Part shown: positions 42,671 to 56,775 of the stretch, piece by piece | Layout of the letters: each line of letters begins with the position of its first letter | How positions within the stretch are numbered: position 1 is the stretch's first letter | NCBI GenBank assembly: GCA_003254885.1 | Contig: QANT01008695.1 | Span: 1 to 59,359 of the forward strand | Length of the DNA stretch: 59,359 bases | Direction: 5' to 3' | Source: Purshia tridentata | Lineage: Eukaryota; Streptophyta; Magnoliopsida; Rosales; Rosaceae | Notes under the pieces: model-generated | Told to the model about the DNA's origin: nothing | The model's database searches: none | Seen by the model: the letters and a program-made list of their open reading frames with translations, nothing else | Made by a program: the position numbers and the translations under genes

Positions 42671-42680
42671 CTATATAATA
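42671..42680 (+). promoter_or_regulatory. TATA box of DUF247 copy 1
   Basis: CTATATAATA, about 145 bases before the ATG, is followed by TTTCTATCCACAAACATTAA. The second copy has the same arrangement, with a TATA box at 46952 and TTTCTATCCACAGCATTAA after it. Confidence 0.6.
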
Positions 42681-42763
42681 AGGCAAATTTTCTATCCACA
42701 AACATTAAAGAAAGACAGATACTTTTTTGGAGAAGATTTTTTCTTGTTTTAGTGGTTCTGTAT

Positions 42764-42764
<1 letters not shown>

Positions 42765-42815
<51 letters not shown>
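42765..42815. repeat. (GT)n(GA)n microsatellite touching the DUF247 start codon
   Basis: About 15 GT units are followed by about 10 GA units and then AATATATGG, so the repeat forms most of the leader just before the ATG at 42820. Its length could alter translation. Confidence 0.9.
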
Positions 42816-42819
42816 ATAT

Positions 42820-44163
42820 ATGGAGGGAGAGTATGATGAAATCACAGTATTAGAGTCAGATAGCGAGGAAGAAGTAGCGGTGATCGCTGAAGAATCTGTA
42901 ACTGCTATGAGAAGGCGCCTAGAGGAAAAGAGAGAAGGAATTCGAAGAACAACAAGTAGGAGCTCAGTCTGCATATATAGAATTCCTCACGGTCTTGTTG
43001 GAATCAACCCAAAAGCCGTTCAACCTGAAATGGTTTCCATTGGACCTTACCACCGCGGCAAGGAGGAGTTATTGGAATTTGAAAGCCACAAATGGTGGTT
43101 TCTTGATGCCCTCCTTACTCGAACAAGCATAAAAAAAGGGCTTGATCTAAGAAACTACTTCAAAGCCATGAAACGACTGGAGGATAGCACAAGAAGATGC
43201 TATTCTGAGTTCATCCCCATGTCAAGCACTGACTTTGTTGAAATGATGGTGCTTGATGGGTGCTTTATCATTGAGCTTTTTCGACATGTTTGTAAGAGTG
43301 AAGATGTCATAGATGATAATGACCCCATCTTAACCATGCCATGGTTGATTCCAATTCTCATTAGGGACCTCCTCAAGCTTGAAAACCAGCTCCCCTTCTT
43401 TGTCCTTGAAGCATTATTTGATCTCTCCAAGGATCCCAGTGAAAAAGGAGATCCTCTAGTCTTGCTTGCCTTGAAATTCTTCAATCTATCATTACCAAGG
43501 CCTATTCAAGTCCTTAAAAGGTCAACAATATTAGAGGGCAAGCACTTGCTTGACTTGTTTCATTTAAGCTTCCTTCCCCCAAGTACTTTAGATGACTCTC
43601 AAAAGTACCGACCTTCCTCCAAGTCAATCCAATGTACCACACAACTAAGACCCTCTGGGATCAAGTTTAAGCCACACAGGGCAGACAGCTTCTTAGAGAT
43701 AAATTTCAAAAATAGGGTACTCCAAATCCCACCTATAACCATCAATGACTTCACCATTACCATCTTCATCAACTGCATAGCCTTAGAACAATGTCACCAA
43801 TACAATCCTACATGCTTCACCACTTATATTGCCTTCATGAGCTGTCTCATCAATTCAAATAGAGACGTCACATTCCTTTGTGGTGATGGGATTATCACTA
43901 GCTTCTCACAAAACGATCAAAATGTAGCTCGGCTGTTCAGAAAGTTAGGGGAAGAAGTTGTCTTCAACATAAGAGATTGCTACCTCTCCAAGCAATTCAG
44001 AGATGTTGATGCCTATTACAGCAGCCACTGGGCTAACTTTGTGCGAACTTATTTTAGCAGCCCATGGTCGTTCATTTCAGTTTTCTCGGCCTTCATCCTT
44101 CTTGTCCTCACTGGGGTCCAAACTGCTATGTCTATCTTGAGCTACATTAATAAAAGATCGTGA
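42820..44163 (+). CDS. DUF247 (UPF0481) protein, tandem copy 1
   Basis: A single-exon gene of 447 aa. Typical DUF247 landmarks are present: SSVCIYRIP near the start, EMVSIGPYHRGKEELLEFE, EMMVLDGCFIIELFR, PWLIPILIRDLLKLENQLPF, then LQIPPITINDF and, at the end, SPWSFISVFSAF with a hydrophobic C-terminal membrane segment. An acidic, charged N-terminal stretch precedes the domain. The family has no known biochemical activity; in grasses some members are self-incompatibility determinants, which should not be carried over here. I took the ATG at 42820 because upstream frame is GT/GA repeat and matches the start of the sister copy. Compared with copy 2 it lacks about 36 residues before SIQCTTQLRPSG. 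Confidence 0.93.
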   Translation: MEGEYDEITVLESDSEEEVAVIAEESVTAMRRRLEEKREGIRRTTSRSSVCIYRIPHGLVGINPKAVQPEMVSIGPYHRGKEELLEFESHKWWFLDALLTRTSIKKGLDLRNYFKAMKRLEDSTRRCYSEFIPMSSTDFVEMMVLDGCFIIELFRHVCKSEDVIDDNDPILTMPWLIPILIRDLLKLENQLPFFVLEALFDLSKDPSEKGDPLVLLALKFFNLSLPRPIQVLKRSTILEGKHLLDLFHLSFLPPSTLDDSQKYRPSSKSIQCTTQLRPSGIKFKPHRADSFLEINFKNRVLQIPPITINDFTITIFINCIALEQCHQYNPTCFTTYIAFMSCLINSNRDVTFLCGDGIITSFSQNDQNVARLFRKLGEEVVFNIRDCYLSKQFRDVDAYYSSHWANFVRTYFSSPWSFISVFSAFILLVLTGVQTAMSILSYINKRS

Positions 44164-44765
44164 AAAGAGTGGAGATGCAGATTGGATAGCTTGCTTCTTC
44201 GACTCTCTCTCTGACCAGTTGTGGGGAACATTTTGTTTGAGGACCTTGTGGTGTTTAAAGGTCTACAGCTTTTTGTGTTTAGTGGTTTGGCTGTAGCACC
44301 CTCTTAAACGCTTGAATTAGTTGGTTTTGGCATGTTTATATGTTGTGGTAAATTTTATCACTTGTATTGGTTTGTGTGTTCATTAATTTGCATGCAAATT
44401 TATAATTCACTTCCCTGGTCATGTGTGAAGAAAAGCACATATACCCTGATATTTACAATTATTTTTGCATTTCTGTATTTTTTTATGTATCTATATTTTC
44501 TCCAATATTCTCTAATGTTTATTTTCTTTGGACTGAGATGGAGTTCACACTACAACGACTCAGCTACTGATACAAATTACAACAACTTGGCTTAATTGGT
44601 TGGAACAAAAGCATAAATGTCTTTCATTTTTTAGCAGAAAACAAGAGGAAATGACAAAGTATCAGAATCTATAAAAGAAAAACAAAATCCCAACAAATGA
44701 AAGCAGTCAAACCAAGAAGTAACCAGAAATAAAAGAGTGAATAGATGAAATTTATGAGAAGAAAT

Positions 44766-45382
44766 TGTTAGGTTGGTAAAAATCTCATGGGACCCACAAG
44801 GTATTAAAGATGCAGCTAGCATGGACCAAGTGAATGCTGACTTTGTATTGTAAGAGGTAGCATGTGTTTCTTACATCAAGTATGCATGAAATGATAGGTT
44901 GAATTTGAAGATCACCTTTTTCGGTCTTCATTTGCTGCTACCGTAATAGGAATATAGGAAGGAAGACAATATGATAGTTGCTTTCATACCTATTGGGAAT
45001 GGCTTATAAATAGGCATAAGATGTGTGCATCCATGGCATGCTTCAAGCAAGCATCAGGCAAGCAATCCGAGAAGCAATTGAGAGCTTCTGAGTGTGGAGA
45101 GAAAAAAAGCAAGACTAAAAATTCTATGAGTGAAGGTATATAAGGGTTTATGGGATTGAGTTATGTGATTTAACTCAAGTGTGTCTTGTACTATTTGTAT
45201 TCTTATAGTAAAAAATAAATATCTCTGATGGATGTAGATAGAAATTTGCCGAATCACGTTAATCTCGTGTGTACTATTTTATTTTCTTGTTTATTTTTTT
45301 AATTTTATTGTGTTTGTTATATGTTATGTTTATATCTGAATCTCAGTCCGCATTGATTAAATCCAATAGAAATAGTATAACA
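44766..45382 (+). mobile_element. Probable solo Copia-type LTR
   Basis: A 617-bp segment begins TGTTAGGTTGG and ends TATAACA, giving a 5-bp TGTTA/TAACA inverted border. It has a TATA box (TATAAATAGG near 45005), a downstream AATAAAT-like signal and the phrase AAATTTGCCGAATCACGTTAATC typical of plant Copia LTRs. No flanking coding region or primer site was seen, so it looks like a solo LTR. The flanking five bases (GAAAT and ACGGG) do not match, so the borders are uncertain. Confidence 0.5.
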
Positions 45383-46951
45383 ACGGGAGTTTGAGATTGG
45401 GCTCAAAAAACAAACCTTGTTATTGACGAGAGCAAAAGACTACGTGGAAGCTCCACCAAATGAAGCGATTATAGCTTAAACAAGTCCTTTGATTGAAGAC
45501 AAAACACCCATAGCCCACTCTGCAACTCAGTTGAGGGTGGGATTCGAAAGAAGAAGAATGCCGGACTGGCGGGGTTTGAGCCTTGGAGGTGGGCTGGCCC
45601 ATTCTATATTTTCTATTTTGTAAGCCAAATTTTGTTGCATCCAAATTTAGGACACGTGGTCGGCTAGTATACATTAAACCGAACTTGTATTTGATATTGA
45701 ATGAGTGAGGATCTCCTGCTTGTTTTCCCCCTACCCGTGTGGTAAAAGGTTAAAACTAAGTATTGAAAACAAAGTAGAGAGAGAAAGATAAGTTTAATGA
45801 TTAAGATTTTAGCCTAATATTAAACGGGTAGGGAAAAACATATATAGAATCTTCTTTCGTAATTGAATACCTAAACTTTTATTTTGTGTATATGACCCGG
45901 TTTATGTTCATTTGTTTAACATTCGACACTTCTATTACTTTCTTCTTTGGCTAAATTTCACTTATAGTACTTGTAGTTTATTGGAAGTTCCACTTTAATA
46001 CATGTAGTTTTAATTTTTCTGATTTTGATCTTGTAGTTTGCAAAATGTTACAATTTTAGTATATGTTTGTAACTTGATCAATTTCATGTTAAATAAAACT
46101 TCAAACAAATTATAAGTACTAAAATAAAACTTCGAGCAAACTACATACGAGTATTAAAATAAAACTTAAAGTGAGCTATCAAACACTTGAAGAAAACCTA
46201 TTTGACGCCATAATTTAAAGAGGATTTAAAATTTAAAAGATTTCTCATTAAAATGTAAAATTTTGACATTTGATGTGGACATCCAATTTATATTTAAGAA
46301 CATACCAAACTAATCCTTAACAAATTTCATTTTTATTTTTCAAAACCTAAAGCCTTAAAGGTCAAAAAATTATAAAAAAAAAAAGTAAAAACAAACTGGA
46401 GTCCATCTGGGGCGCCATGCACAAAGGAGGACTCCACCTTGTGCCTCAAGCAAAGTTTTGGGCGTCCGCAGAATGATGCTTTGCATCATTGCATCAAGGA
46501 GCTTCGAAACATATAAATAATTTTATTATTACAATTCGTTATACTTTGTGAACTCAAATTTCAACTGATTTTGAACGTTATTGATAAAGCAATTACAGCT
46601 GTTATATATTTTTGAAGTAGTTAACTCCAAAGTCTCTGATCATCTCTACTTTCTTGTTGTCTCCTCCGAGGATGCAACAACAGAACTGATCATTATTCAT
46701 TGATACAATATAAGTAACAATGAATTAGCTCCAATATCATTTGGTCTCCACCCCCTCACCTTGTTCCAATCCAGTTTATCTGATTTGTCGTTTGTCACTT
46801 CACAGCTAATTCAAAGCTCAAGACATTAATTCTAAACCAACTGTGTTCATTGACTCCACCGAAGATGTTAAATACAATATATGTATAAATATAATCCAAC
46901 AATGTCACAATATATAAATATAACTTTTCTTTGTAATGGTTTTTGAACACT

Positions 46952-46959
46952 CTATATAA
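46952..46959 (+). promoter_or_regulatory. TATA box of DUF247 copy 2
   Basis: CTATATAA, about 115 bases before the ATG. It is conserved in position and flank with copy 1, which shows that the open frame running through it is leader, not protein. Confidence 0.6.
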
Positions 46960-47071
46960 CTCTGAAAACTTTCTATCCACAGCATTAAAAAGAAAGAGAG
47001 ATGCTTTAATTACTTGGTCAATATCTTTTTTTTTTGTTCCAGTGAATGTGTGTGTGTCTCACAGAGTAAGA

Positions 47072-48517
47072 ATGGAAGATGGAGAGTATCATAGTATCAC
47101 AGTATCAGATTCAAGTAGTGAGGAAAAAGAGGTGAGTGATAATGAAGAATATGTTGCTGCTATGCGAAGGCGCCTAAAGGAAAAGAGAGAAGAAATTCGA
47201 ACAACAACAACAGGTAGAAGCTCAGTCTGCATATATAGAGTTCCTCCCAGCCTCTTTGGAATCAGCCAAAATGCCATTCAGCCTGAGATGGTCTCCATTG
47301 GACCTTACCACCGCGGCAAGGAAGAGTTGTTGGAATTCGAAAGCCACAAATGGCAGTTTCTTGAGGCCCTCCTTTTTCGAACAAATAAAGCAAAAGGGCA
47401 TGATCTAAAGAACTACTTCAAAGCCATGAAACAATTGGAGGAAAGCACGAGAAAATGCTATTCTGAGTTCATCCCTATGTCAAGCACAGAATTTGTTGAA
47501 ATGATGGTGCTTGATGGGTGCTTTATCATCGAGCTTTTTCGACGTGTTTGTAAGAAAGAAGATGAAAAAGATGAAAAAGACCCCATTTTAAGCATGCCAT
47601 GGTTGATTCCACTTCTCACTAGGGACCTCCTCAAGCTTGAAAACCAACTCCCTTACTTGGTCCTTGAAAAACTATTCGAGCTCTCCCGCTCCGAAAATGA
47701 AGAAGACCCTCTAAACTGGTTTGCTTTTAAGTTCTTTGATCTCTCATTGCCTAGGCCTAGTGAAGTCATTCAAAGGTCAAGCATGTTAGGGGGAGCCATG
47801 CACTTGCTTGACTTGTTTCACTTAAGCTTCACTCCCCCAATTTCAGATGACATTCAAAGTCACCCTCCATCCTTCCATACATATAATGCAATATTCCAAA
47901 GTCAGGTCAAGCAATTGCTTCACTCATTTCAATCAAGATTCAATCCCTCATCAACTCCACATGATCACTCTAATCCATCATTCCATCAGTCAATCCAATG
48001 TACCACACAATTAAGACCCTCCGGGATTGAGTTTAGGCCACACAGAGCAGCTGACAGCTTCTTAGACATCAGTTACCAAAGTAGGGTACTCCAAATCCCA
48101 CCTATAACCATCAATGACTTCACCACTACCATCTTCATCAATTGCATGGCCTTAGAACAATGTCACCCACACAGTTCTACATGCTTCATCACTTATGTTG
48201 CCTTCATGAGTTGTCTCATCAATTCAACTAGAGACGTCGCATTCCTTTGTGCTGATGGGATCATTACTGGCTTCTCCCAAAATGATCAAAACATAGCGGC
48301 ATTGTTCGGAAAGTTGGGGGAAAAGGTTATCTTCAACATAAGAGATCAGTGTTACCTCTCCAAGCAATTCAGAGATTTGAAGGCCTATTACAGCACCCCT
48401 TGGGCTACCTTAATGCGAACTTATTTCAGCAGACCATGGTCGTTCATTTCAGCTTTCGCCGCCTTCAACTTTCTTATCCTCTTTCTGATCCTATTTTCTT
48501 TTATCTTGAGCATATAG
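47072..48517 (+). CDS. DUF247 (UPF0481) protein, tandem copy 2
   Basis: A single-exon gene of 481 aa, highly similar to copy 1 along its whole length (same EMVSIGPYHRGKEELLEFE, EMMVLDGCFIIELFR and LQIPPITINDF blocks). It ends in SRPWSFISAFAAF plus a very hydrophobic tail, predicted to be a membrane anchor. It keeps a His/Ser/Pro-rich insert (HTYNAIFQSQVKQLL region, about residues 270-305) absent from copy 1. The ATG at 47072 is chosen because it aligns with copy 1 and lies after the TATA box; the frame is open further upstream only by chance. Function unknown. Confidence 0.93.
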   Translation: MEDGEYHSITVSDSSSEEKEVSDNEEYVAAMRRRLKEKREEIRTTTTGRSSVCIYRVPPSLFGISQNAIQPEMVSIGPYHRGKEELLEFESHKWQFLEALLFRTNKAKGHDLKNYFKAMKQLEESTRKCYSEFIPMSSTEFVEMMVLDGCFIIELFRRVCKKEDEKDEKDPILSMPWLIPLLTRDLLKLENQLPYLVLEKLFELSRSENEEDPLNWFAFKFFDLSLPRPSEVIQRSSMLGGAMHLLDLFHLSFTPPISDDIQSHPPSFHTYNAIFQSQVKQLLHSFQSRFNPSSTPHDHSNPSFHQSIQCTTQLRPSGIEFRPHRAADSFLDISYQSRVLQIPPITINDFTTTIFINCMALEQCHPHSSTCFITYVAFMSCLINSTRDVAFLCADGIITGFSQNDQNIAALFGKLGEKVIFNIRDQCYLSKQFRDLKAYYSTPWATLMRTYFSRPWSFISAFAAFNFLILFLILFSFILSI

Positions 48518-49157
48518 GATGAAAACAATGTGCTGCAGGTTGGCTATATAGTTTGCTAGGCTCCATCTTTTCTATTATCTCGTGGGTGTGTAAAGGCCTA
48601 GAGCCTTTTTGTGTGTTCGACTATTTGATTCATGCTTGCAACTTTTATGTAAAATTGAACAATAAGTAATTCAGATTTGACATTTCTTTCAGCTTCCCAA
48701 TTATATACTTCAGCTTTAACCTTATATTATTATTCATTGCCCATTTGTATATTCATTATGTATCTATATTTTCTCCATTATTTATAATTTATTCTAGTTG
48801 AGCATATGCACAGAACGCTTACCTTCAGTTGTGACTTGTGAGACTAGGTAACAGTGAACTTTCAATGTTACGGTATCATAATCCACAACATTTCATATGC
48901 TTTTGGCCGATGGCTGGCTACGATGGGGACAAGTGATGTGATATGTAACGTGGGGGTTGCAATGTGATGTGCATAACAGTGTAGCTAACAAATGCATTTG
49001 GCCAATAGCTGGAAGGCAAATAGTTAAGATTTATGTAGTTAATCCCTAAGTACACGACAATGAAACCACTCAATCGAAAACAAAGCAAATAGTTTAATAA
49101 AGCTATCGAGACATCCAGTGGCAAGCAAACTCATTTATTTCTCACTATTGGGGAGGT
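48518..49157. other. Intergenic, 3' flanks of DUF247 copy 2 and MDHAR
   Basis: Convergent 3' ends. AT-rich, and no gene or repeat of note was seen. Confidence 0.6.
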
Positions 49158-52326
<3,169 letters not shown>

Positions 52327-52554
52327 TGATGACTGATCGATCAGAGAAAGGAGCTTTCTGTTTCTTCTTCGCTTCGCTTTTGCTCTCTGTGACTGAAATT
52401 TTCTGCCAGTGGAAAGTGAGAGAAACGCGATGAGGTTTGTGAATTGTGAGCTGTGTGATTGGTCAGATATTTATATGGCGTCTCGGGGCTTCGTTATTGG
52501 GCTAACCAGAGAGTGAGAGCTTTTCTCGTGTCCCTCCGTGTAAATGGAATTCAT

Positions 52555-52562
52555 CCACGTGG
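52555..52562. promoter_or_regulatory. Palindromic G-box upstream of MDHAR
   Basis: CCACGTGG lies about 230 bases before the ATG at 52326. G-boxes are common in stress- and light-responsive promoters; the role here is inferred. Confidence 0.45.
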
Positions 52563-55500
52563 CGAAGGCTCTACCGTCCATCGCTGCTGTCTGTGCAATC
52601 GCCACGACAACTGATCCCGTAGAAGATGCTGTCGTTTCATATACTTCCTGAAAACAAAAAAGGATACTACTAATACTATTTTCTGGGATTGGTTTTTTTT
52701 TAAGGATGAAAATCTTCTTTTACTCGTTTCCTTAACCAAAACAATATATTTTTAGCAACGAAAAATGTGGTATAAGTGGCAAAATAATAACAATAATGAT
52801 CAAATCTTTGTATCAAATATAGATATCAAATGATGTGTTATTTTACCTGTGAATTAATAAAATACTATTTCATTAGTTGATAAATAAATTTGACGACTCT
52901 AATGATATTCTAAGAAAAACTATTTTATAAGCATGAGAAATTTAATTATACATTAGTAGGACAAACAAAAGCATACATAAACAAAAGTGAACTATTGGAT
53001 TGTAAAACACCTATTAATATATTGTAATCTAATAACTCTCACATTTTCTATATTTACAAGAATTCCTCATACATGAAATTTTACAATATTTTATAAATAC
53101 ATGCAATTATCAACAAACTAGGTGTAAATTTAAATACTTTTTAGAAATCTTATTGAATATAGTAGGTAGTATACCCTAAAAAGGGGTATGTTCTTATAGT
53201 GTGAACTCGTTTGATCCTATTTTGAGGTGGGTACCTACTTGGAAATCCCTTGATTATAGTCGTCACCTTACCAAAAAGGAATGTCTGGAATTTGGCGGTT
53301 TTTTTTTTTTCCTGTTTTATATTACATGCGAATCTGCGATGAAGAAATAGAAAATGTATAGTGCCAAGAAGAAGTACAGGTTCATAGCCACAAGCTTGAC
53401 AAATCACAACTGTCCAAATTTCAATATTAAATAATTTAACTATTAAGATAAATTCGTAAAATTACCTCTTTATTTTTCGTTTTCTTTTATTTATTTTCCT
53501 AATCTATATGGTTACCAAGTTACCAAGTTACAATATCTTCATGACTTCATCATATTTGGAATTCTCCGGTTTTTTTGTTTGCTAGAAATGAGCGATGTCT
53601 AAAGTGCTGACGTGCACATAGCCATAAGCGGCTAAAACGATATTTTGGGATGGAACTGTTGACGTCATCAGTGACGACAATGATCTTCATCAACTTATAA
53701 TCTTTAATATTTGGATCATCTTTAATATTGGTCAAACTTTCATTATTCGAGCATTTAATTCTTATTAACATTATTTCTCCTATCCTAACATAAAAAATAA
53801 AATAAAAAATCAACTATTTATTTGTCTCAATATTTGTTCTGAAAAATCTCAATTAATATTTTTCATCTTACCTGGCATTATATTAAAAAAAGGATAAGAA
53901 GGATAAACTATGTCATAAGTTAGGAAGCAAAAGTTGAAAAAAAGTGTTGAAACAATTAGTATTTTTAATAAATAAAAAGTCAAACTAATGATTTAAAATG
54001 CTTGTCCCATCTTTTATCAAAGATTAATGCCAAATACTTCAGGCTTTGCAGTTTGCATGGCATAGGTGATGGTATAAATGGGCTAGCACTTGGATCTACA
54101 AACTTTGATTTAAGCCAATTATACTCCTTCTCGTCCATTCAAATGTTTGAATTGGGCTTGGGCTTATTTGACCTAAATTATTAAGGCAAGCACCATTTAA
54201 AATGGTATTTTTGTATTATTTATTTCATTCTCTCTTTTATCTCCTCGTTTTTCACTTTTTGGTTTTAATCACAAAGGGTTATGAGAACCTTGATTAATTT
54301 CAACCCAATCAATACAATAGGTTAGTTACTCTCAAAGAATTCCTACAAATGCATGGTACATTTGGGATGAAGGAATTACACATATCCTGATGACTTTGTC
54401 CAATACTCTTCTTTCCTTTTTCATTCCATTGATAAAATCTCTATATAACTCGCAAATGGTATTAGATAATAACTTTTCATCCACCCTTTCTTTTTTAGGA
54501 AAATTTTCATTTTCTTAATTAAGAATCACAATTTTCATCCCATTAATATGTCACCACACCATAAGCCTTTTCATTTTGGCAACAATCTCTTCCTTAATAA
54601 AAGGATAAATTTCTATATGCTCGACATATTTGTGCTGATCGGAGTCAAATCTTGGTGTTTGGTTATTGAATTCATTGTTTGGTTGAAAATTAGAATCAAT
54701 AGTCAATTATATTTCTTTGCTTGATTAACATTTAGAATGGATTCACATACTAAAGAATCTGGGATTTCGATCAGGTGCTTGAGTTTAGAGTTTGAGTATA
54801 GGGTTTTAAGTCTAGAGTATCTTTTCGGGTATGAGTTCAGAGTTTTTGTGTTTTAATTTTAACAGGTCAAGTTTAGGGATTCTTAATTCCTAAGTTTGAG
54901 TTCCCAAACTTTGTGGTCCATGCTTCCAAGTCTCATATCCAATATCCAAAGCCCCTTATTCAGGTTTCAAACCCAGCTGGCCTCAATTATGAGTTTCAAG
55001 TTTGGAGTTTAGGGTTTTGGGTATAGTGTTCGGCATTTGAGACTTGGAAGGCATGGTCCTAATTCGATGTTAAGAATATTGAGTCCAAAATCCAGGTTCT
55101 ACGGTTTGGGGTCCAAGCACTAAAAGGTTCTTTGTTCAGGATTTCAAGTTTAAAGTCTTTAGGTAATTAGGTTCAAGTAAATGCATCAATGAAATGGACA
55201 TTTTCCTTGCTTTTAATTTGCAGATGTCCATTGCACTATCTTGGAAAATGAGCTTTATCACACTACTTATGTGAAAAAACAATGAATGGCCATTTATATG
55301 ATTGCCCATTACATAATCCATCAAACCAGACATCACCAAAACAGATAAGTAGTGTATCGATCTCAACCATTAAAAGAAGTTTTTTTAATGCATGTACTTT
55401 TCCAGGCTTATAAAACTAGTTCCAAAACCACTGGGGCTGACTTGGATCCTCATAGTTTGCAACACGTTACTAAAACATTCATTGTTGTCATCGACCTACA

Positions 55501-56430
55501 TGGTCAACATCACATGGTGGATGGTAATAGTATGGTATGAATCATAAAATTAGCTAAGGTGGACTCTCTACCCCGCCAAACACTCAAAGGGTATTCAAGT
55601 ATGGTGATAAAAAGTGAGTACCAACCATTTCATTTATGATTACCTTGAGCAATTCATTTAATTTGCCTTAGAAGTTATAGGGCTGCTTTCAACCATTTCA
55701 TTCAAACCTAAAATGTTGATGATCCCAAAATAAAGTTCCGTGACCCCAATTAATCTGCATAAAATATGAAGAGAAAGATGGCTTTAGGTGCCTAGAGCTT
55801 GGTATTAACATATTTAATAGGGCACTTTATTTAGTACTCGATCATTATGGTTTCCAATGTTGACTGCTTAACTTGAGGGCCAAGGCGGGCCATGAAGACA
55901 AACACTAACCCATCCCTTTCGGCCGACGAAGTGGTGAAAGTTGGCATACCATGCATGTGAAAAAGATGGTTCCATTTCGCAAATTACAATACTTTTATAC
56001 GGATGTATGTATCTTCAAGAACTATTGGACAAGTCCAACGCTCCAACGAAATCAATATCTACTTGAGCGAATCTTGATATTCCTCGAGGTGGATTGAGCT
56101 GGTTTTTGTGTTTTTGGATTTTAACAAGATTGATTACTATTGGGTGCATGTTGTATTTTTAAAAGTTAGAGGTTAACTCTTGAGTTTTGGATAACTTGAC
56201 ATTCAGGAGCTAAACCATAATTTCAAATTTTGAACATATGAATTGACAAAAATTACAAGTAGATTGAGGAAATCAACCCTCACAATGTTCACTCATAAAC
56301 CAAACTCTTTTCTTGTGTCCATATATTATGAGGTAACAAGAAAATTCATATGACTCAACTCACTCTATGTGATATAAGATATATATTCTTTTTTAATATG
56401 AGGGAAGGGGAATTCAAATTCAGGTGCTCT
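52563..56430. other. Intergenic, no gene recognised
   Basis: AT-rich DNA. 54770-55150 is a low-complexity stretch built around GAGTTT, AGGGTTT and TCCAAG phrases, perhaps a very old minisatellite. Short open frames match no family I know. Confidence 0.6.
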
Positions 56431-56439
56431 TTCAACATT

Positions 56440-56775
56440 GGAAAGAAATAATGTGTCAAACATGTCGGATTGACACAAACACTACACGATTAAAAAGGAC
56501 ACAACACGGTATAAGCATGAAACAAGTCGGATTGGCATAAGTATGACACAAGCAAATGGGTTAGGCCAAGTAAAAGTTTTTAGCCTACCGTGCATATGAC
56601 ACAAACATGACACGAGCACAAGCGGGCTGCGGGCCATGCCGAGCATAAGTCTTAGTTATATGAAATAACATAAGCACAACACGATTATGAAATTAGCCAA
56701 TATGAGCATGATACAAAGCATGAATGGACCCAATTTAAACATGCCGGATTGACACAACACAACCCGTTTGACACC
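56440..56775 (-). repeat. Dispersed repeat with GACACAA/CACGAGCACAA phrases
   Basis: Reiterated short phrases (GACACAAACATGACACGAGC, ATGCCGGATTGACACAACAC, CAACCCGTTTGACACC) are of a kind scattered widely in plant genomes. The element class cannot be told from this copy. Confidence 0.5.

Larger units (their letters stand above)
44164..47071. other. Intergenic between the DUF247 copies
   Basis: 3' flank of copy 1, a probable solo Copia LTR (44766-45382), a repeat-like stretch at 45950-46150 (TTGTAGTTT...CACTTTAATACATGTAGTTT type, common in plant transposons) and the copy 2 promoter. No gene was seen. Confidence 0.6.

Noticed and set aside
42727..42819. N-terminal extension of DUF247 copy 1 through the GT/GA repeat
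   Set aside because: It has no ATG start, reads Val-Cys and Glu-Arg repeats, and is absent from copy 2.
46943..47071. N-terminal extension of DUF247 copy 2 from an upstream ATG
   Set aside because: It includes the TATA box conserved with copy 1, so it is promoter and leader sequence.
54770..55150. Interstitial telomere repeat
   Set aside because: AGGGTTT-like phrases occur but never as consecutive TTTAGGG units.
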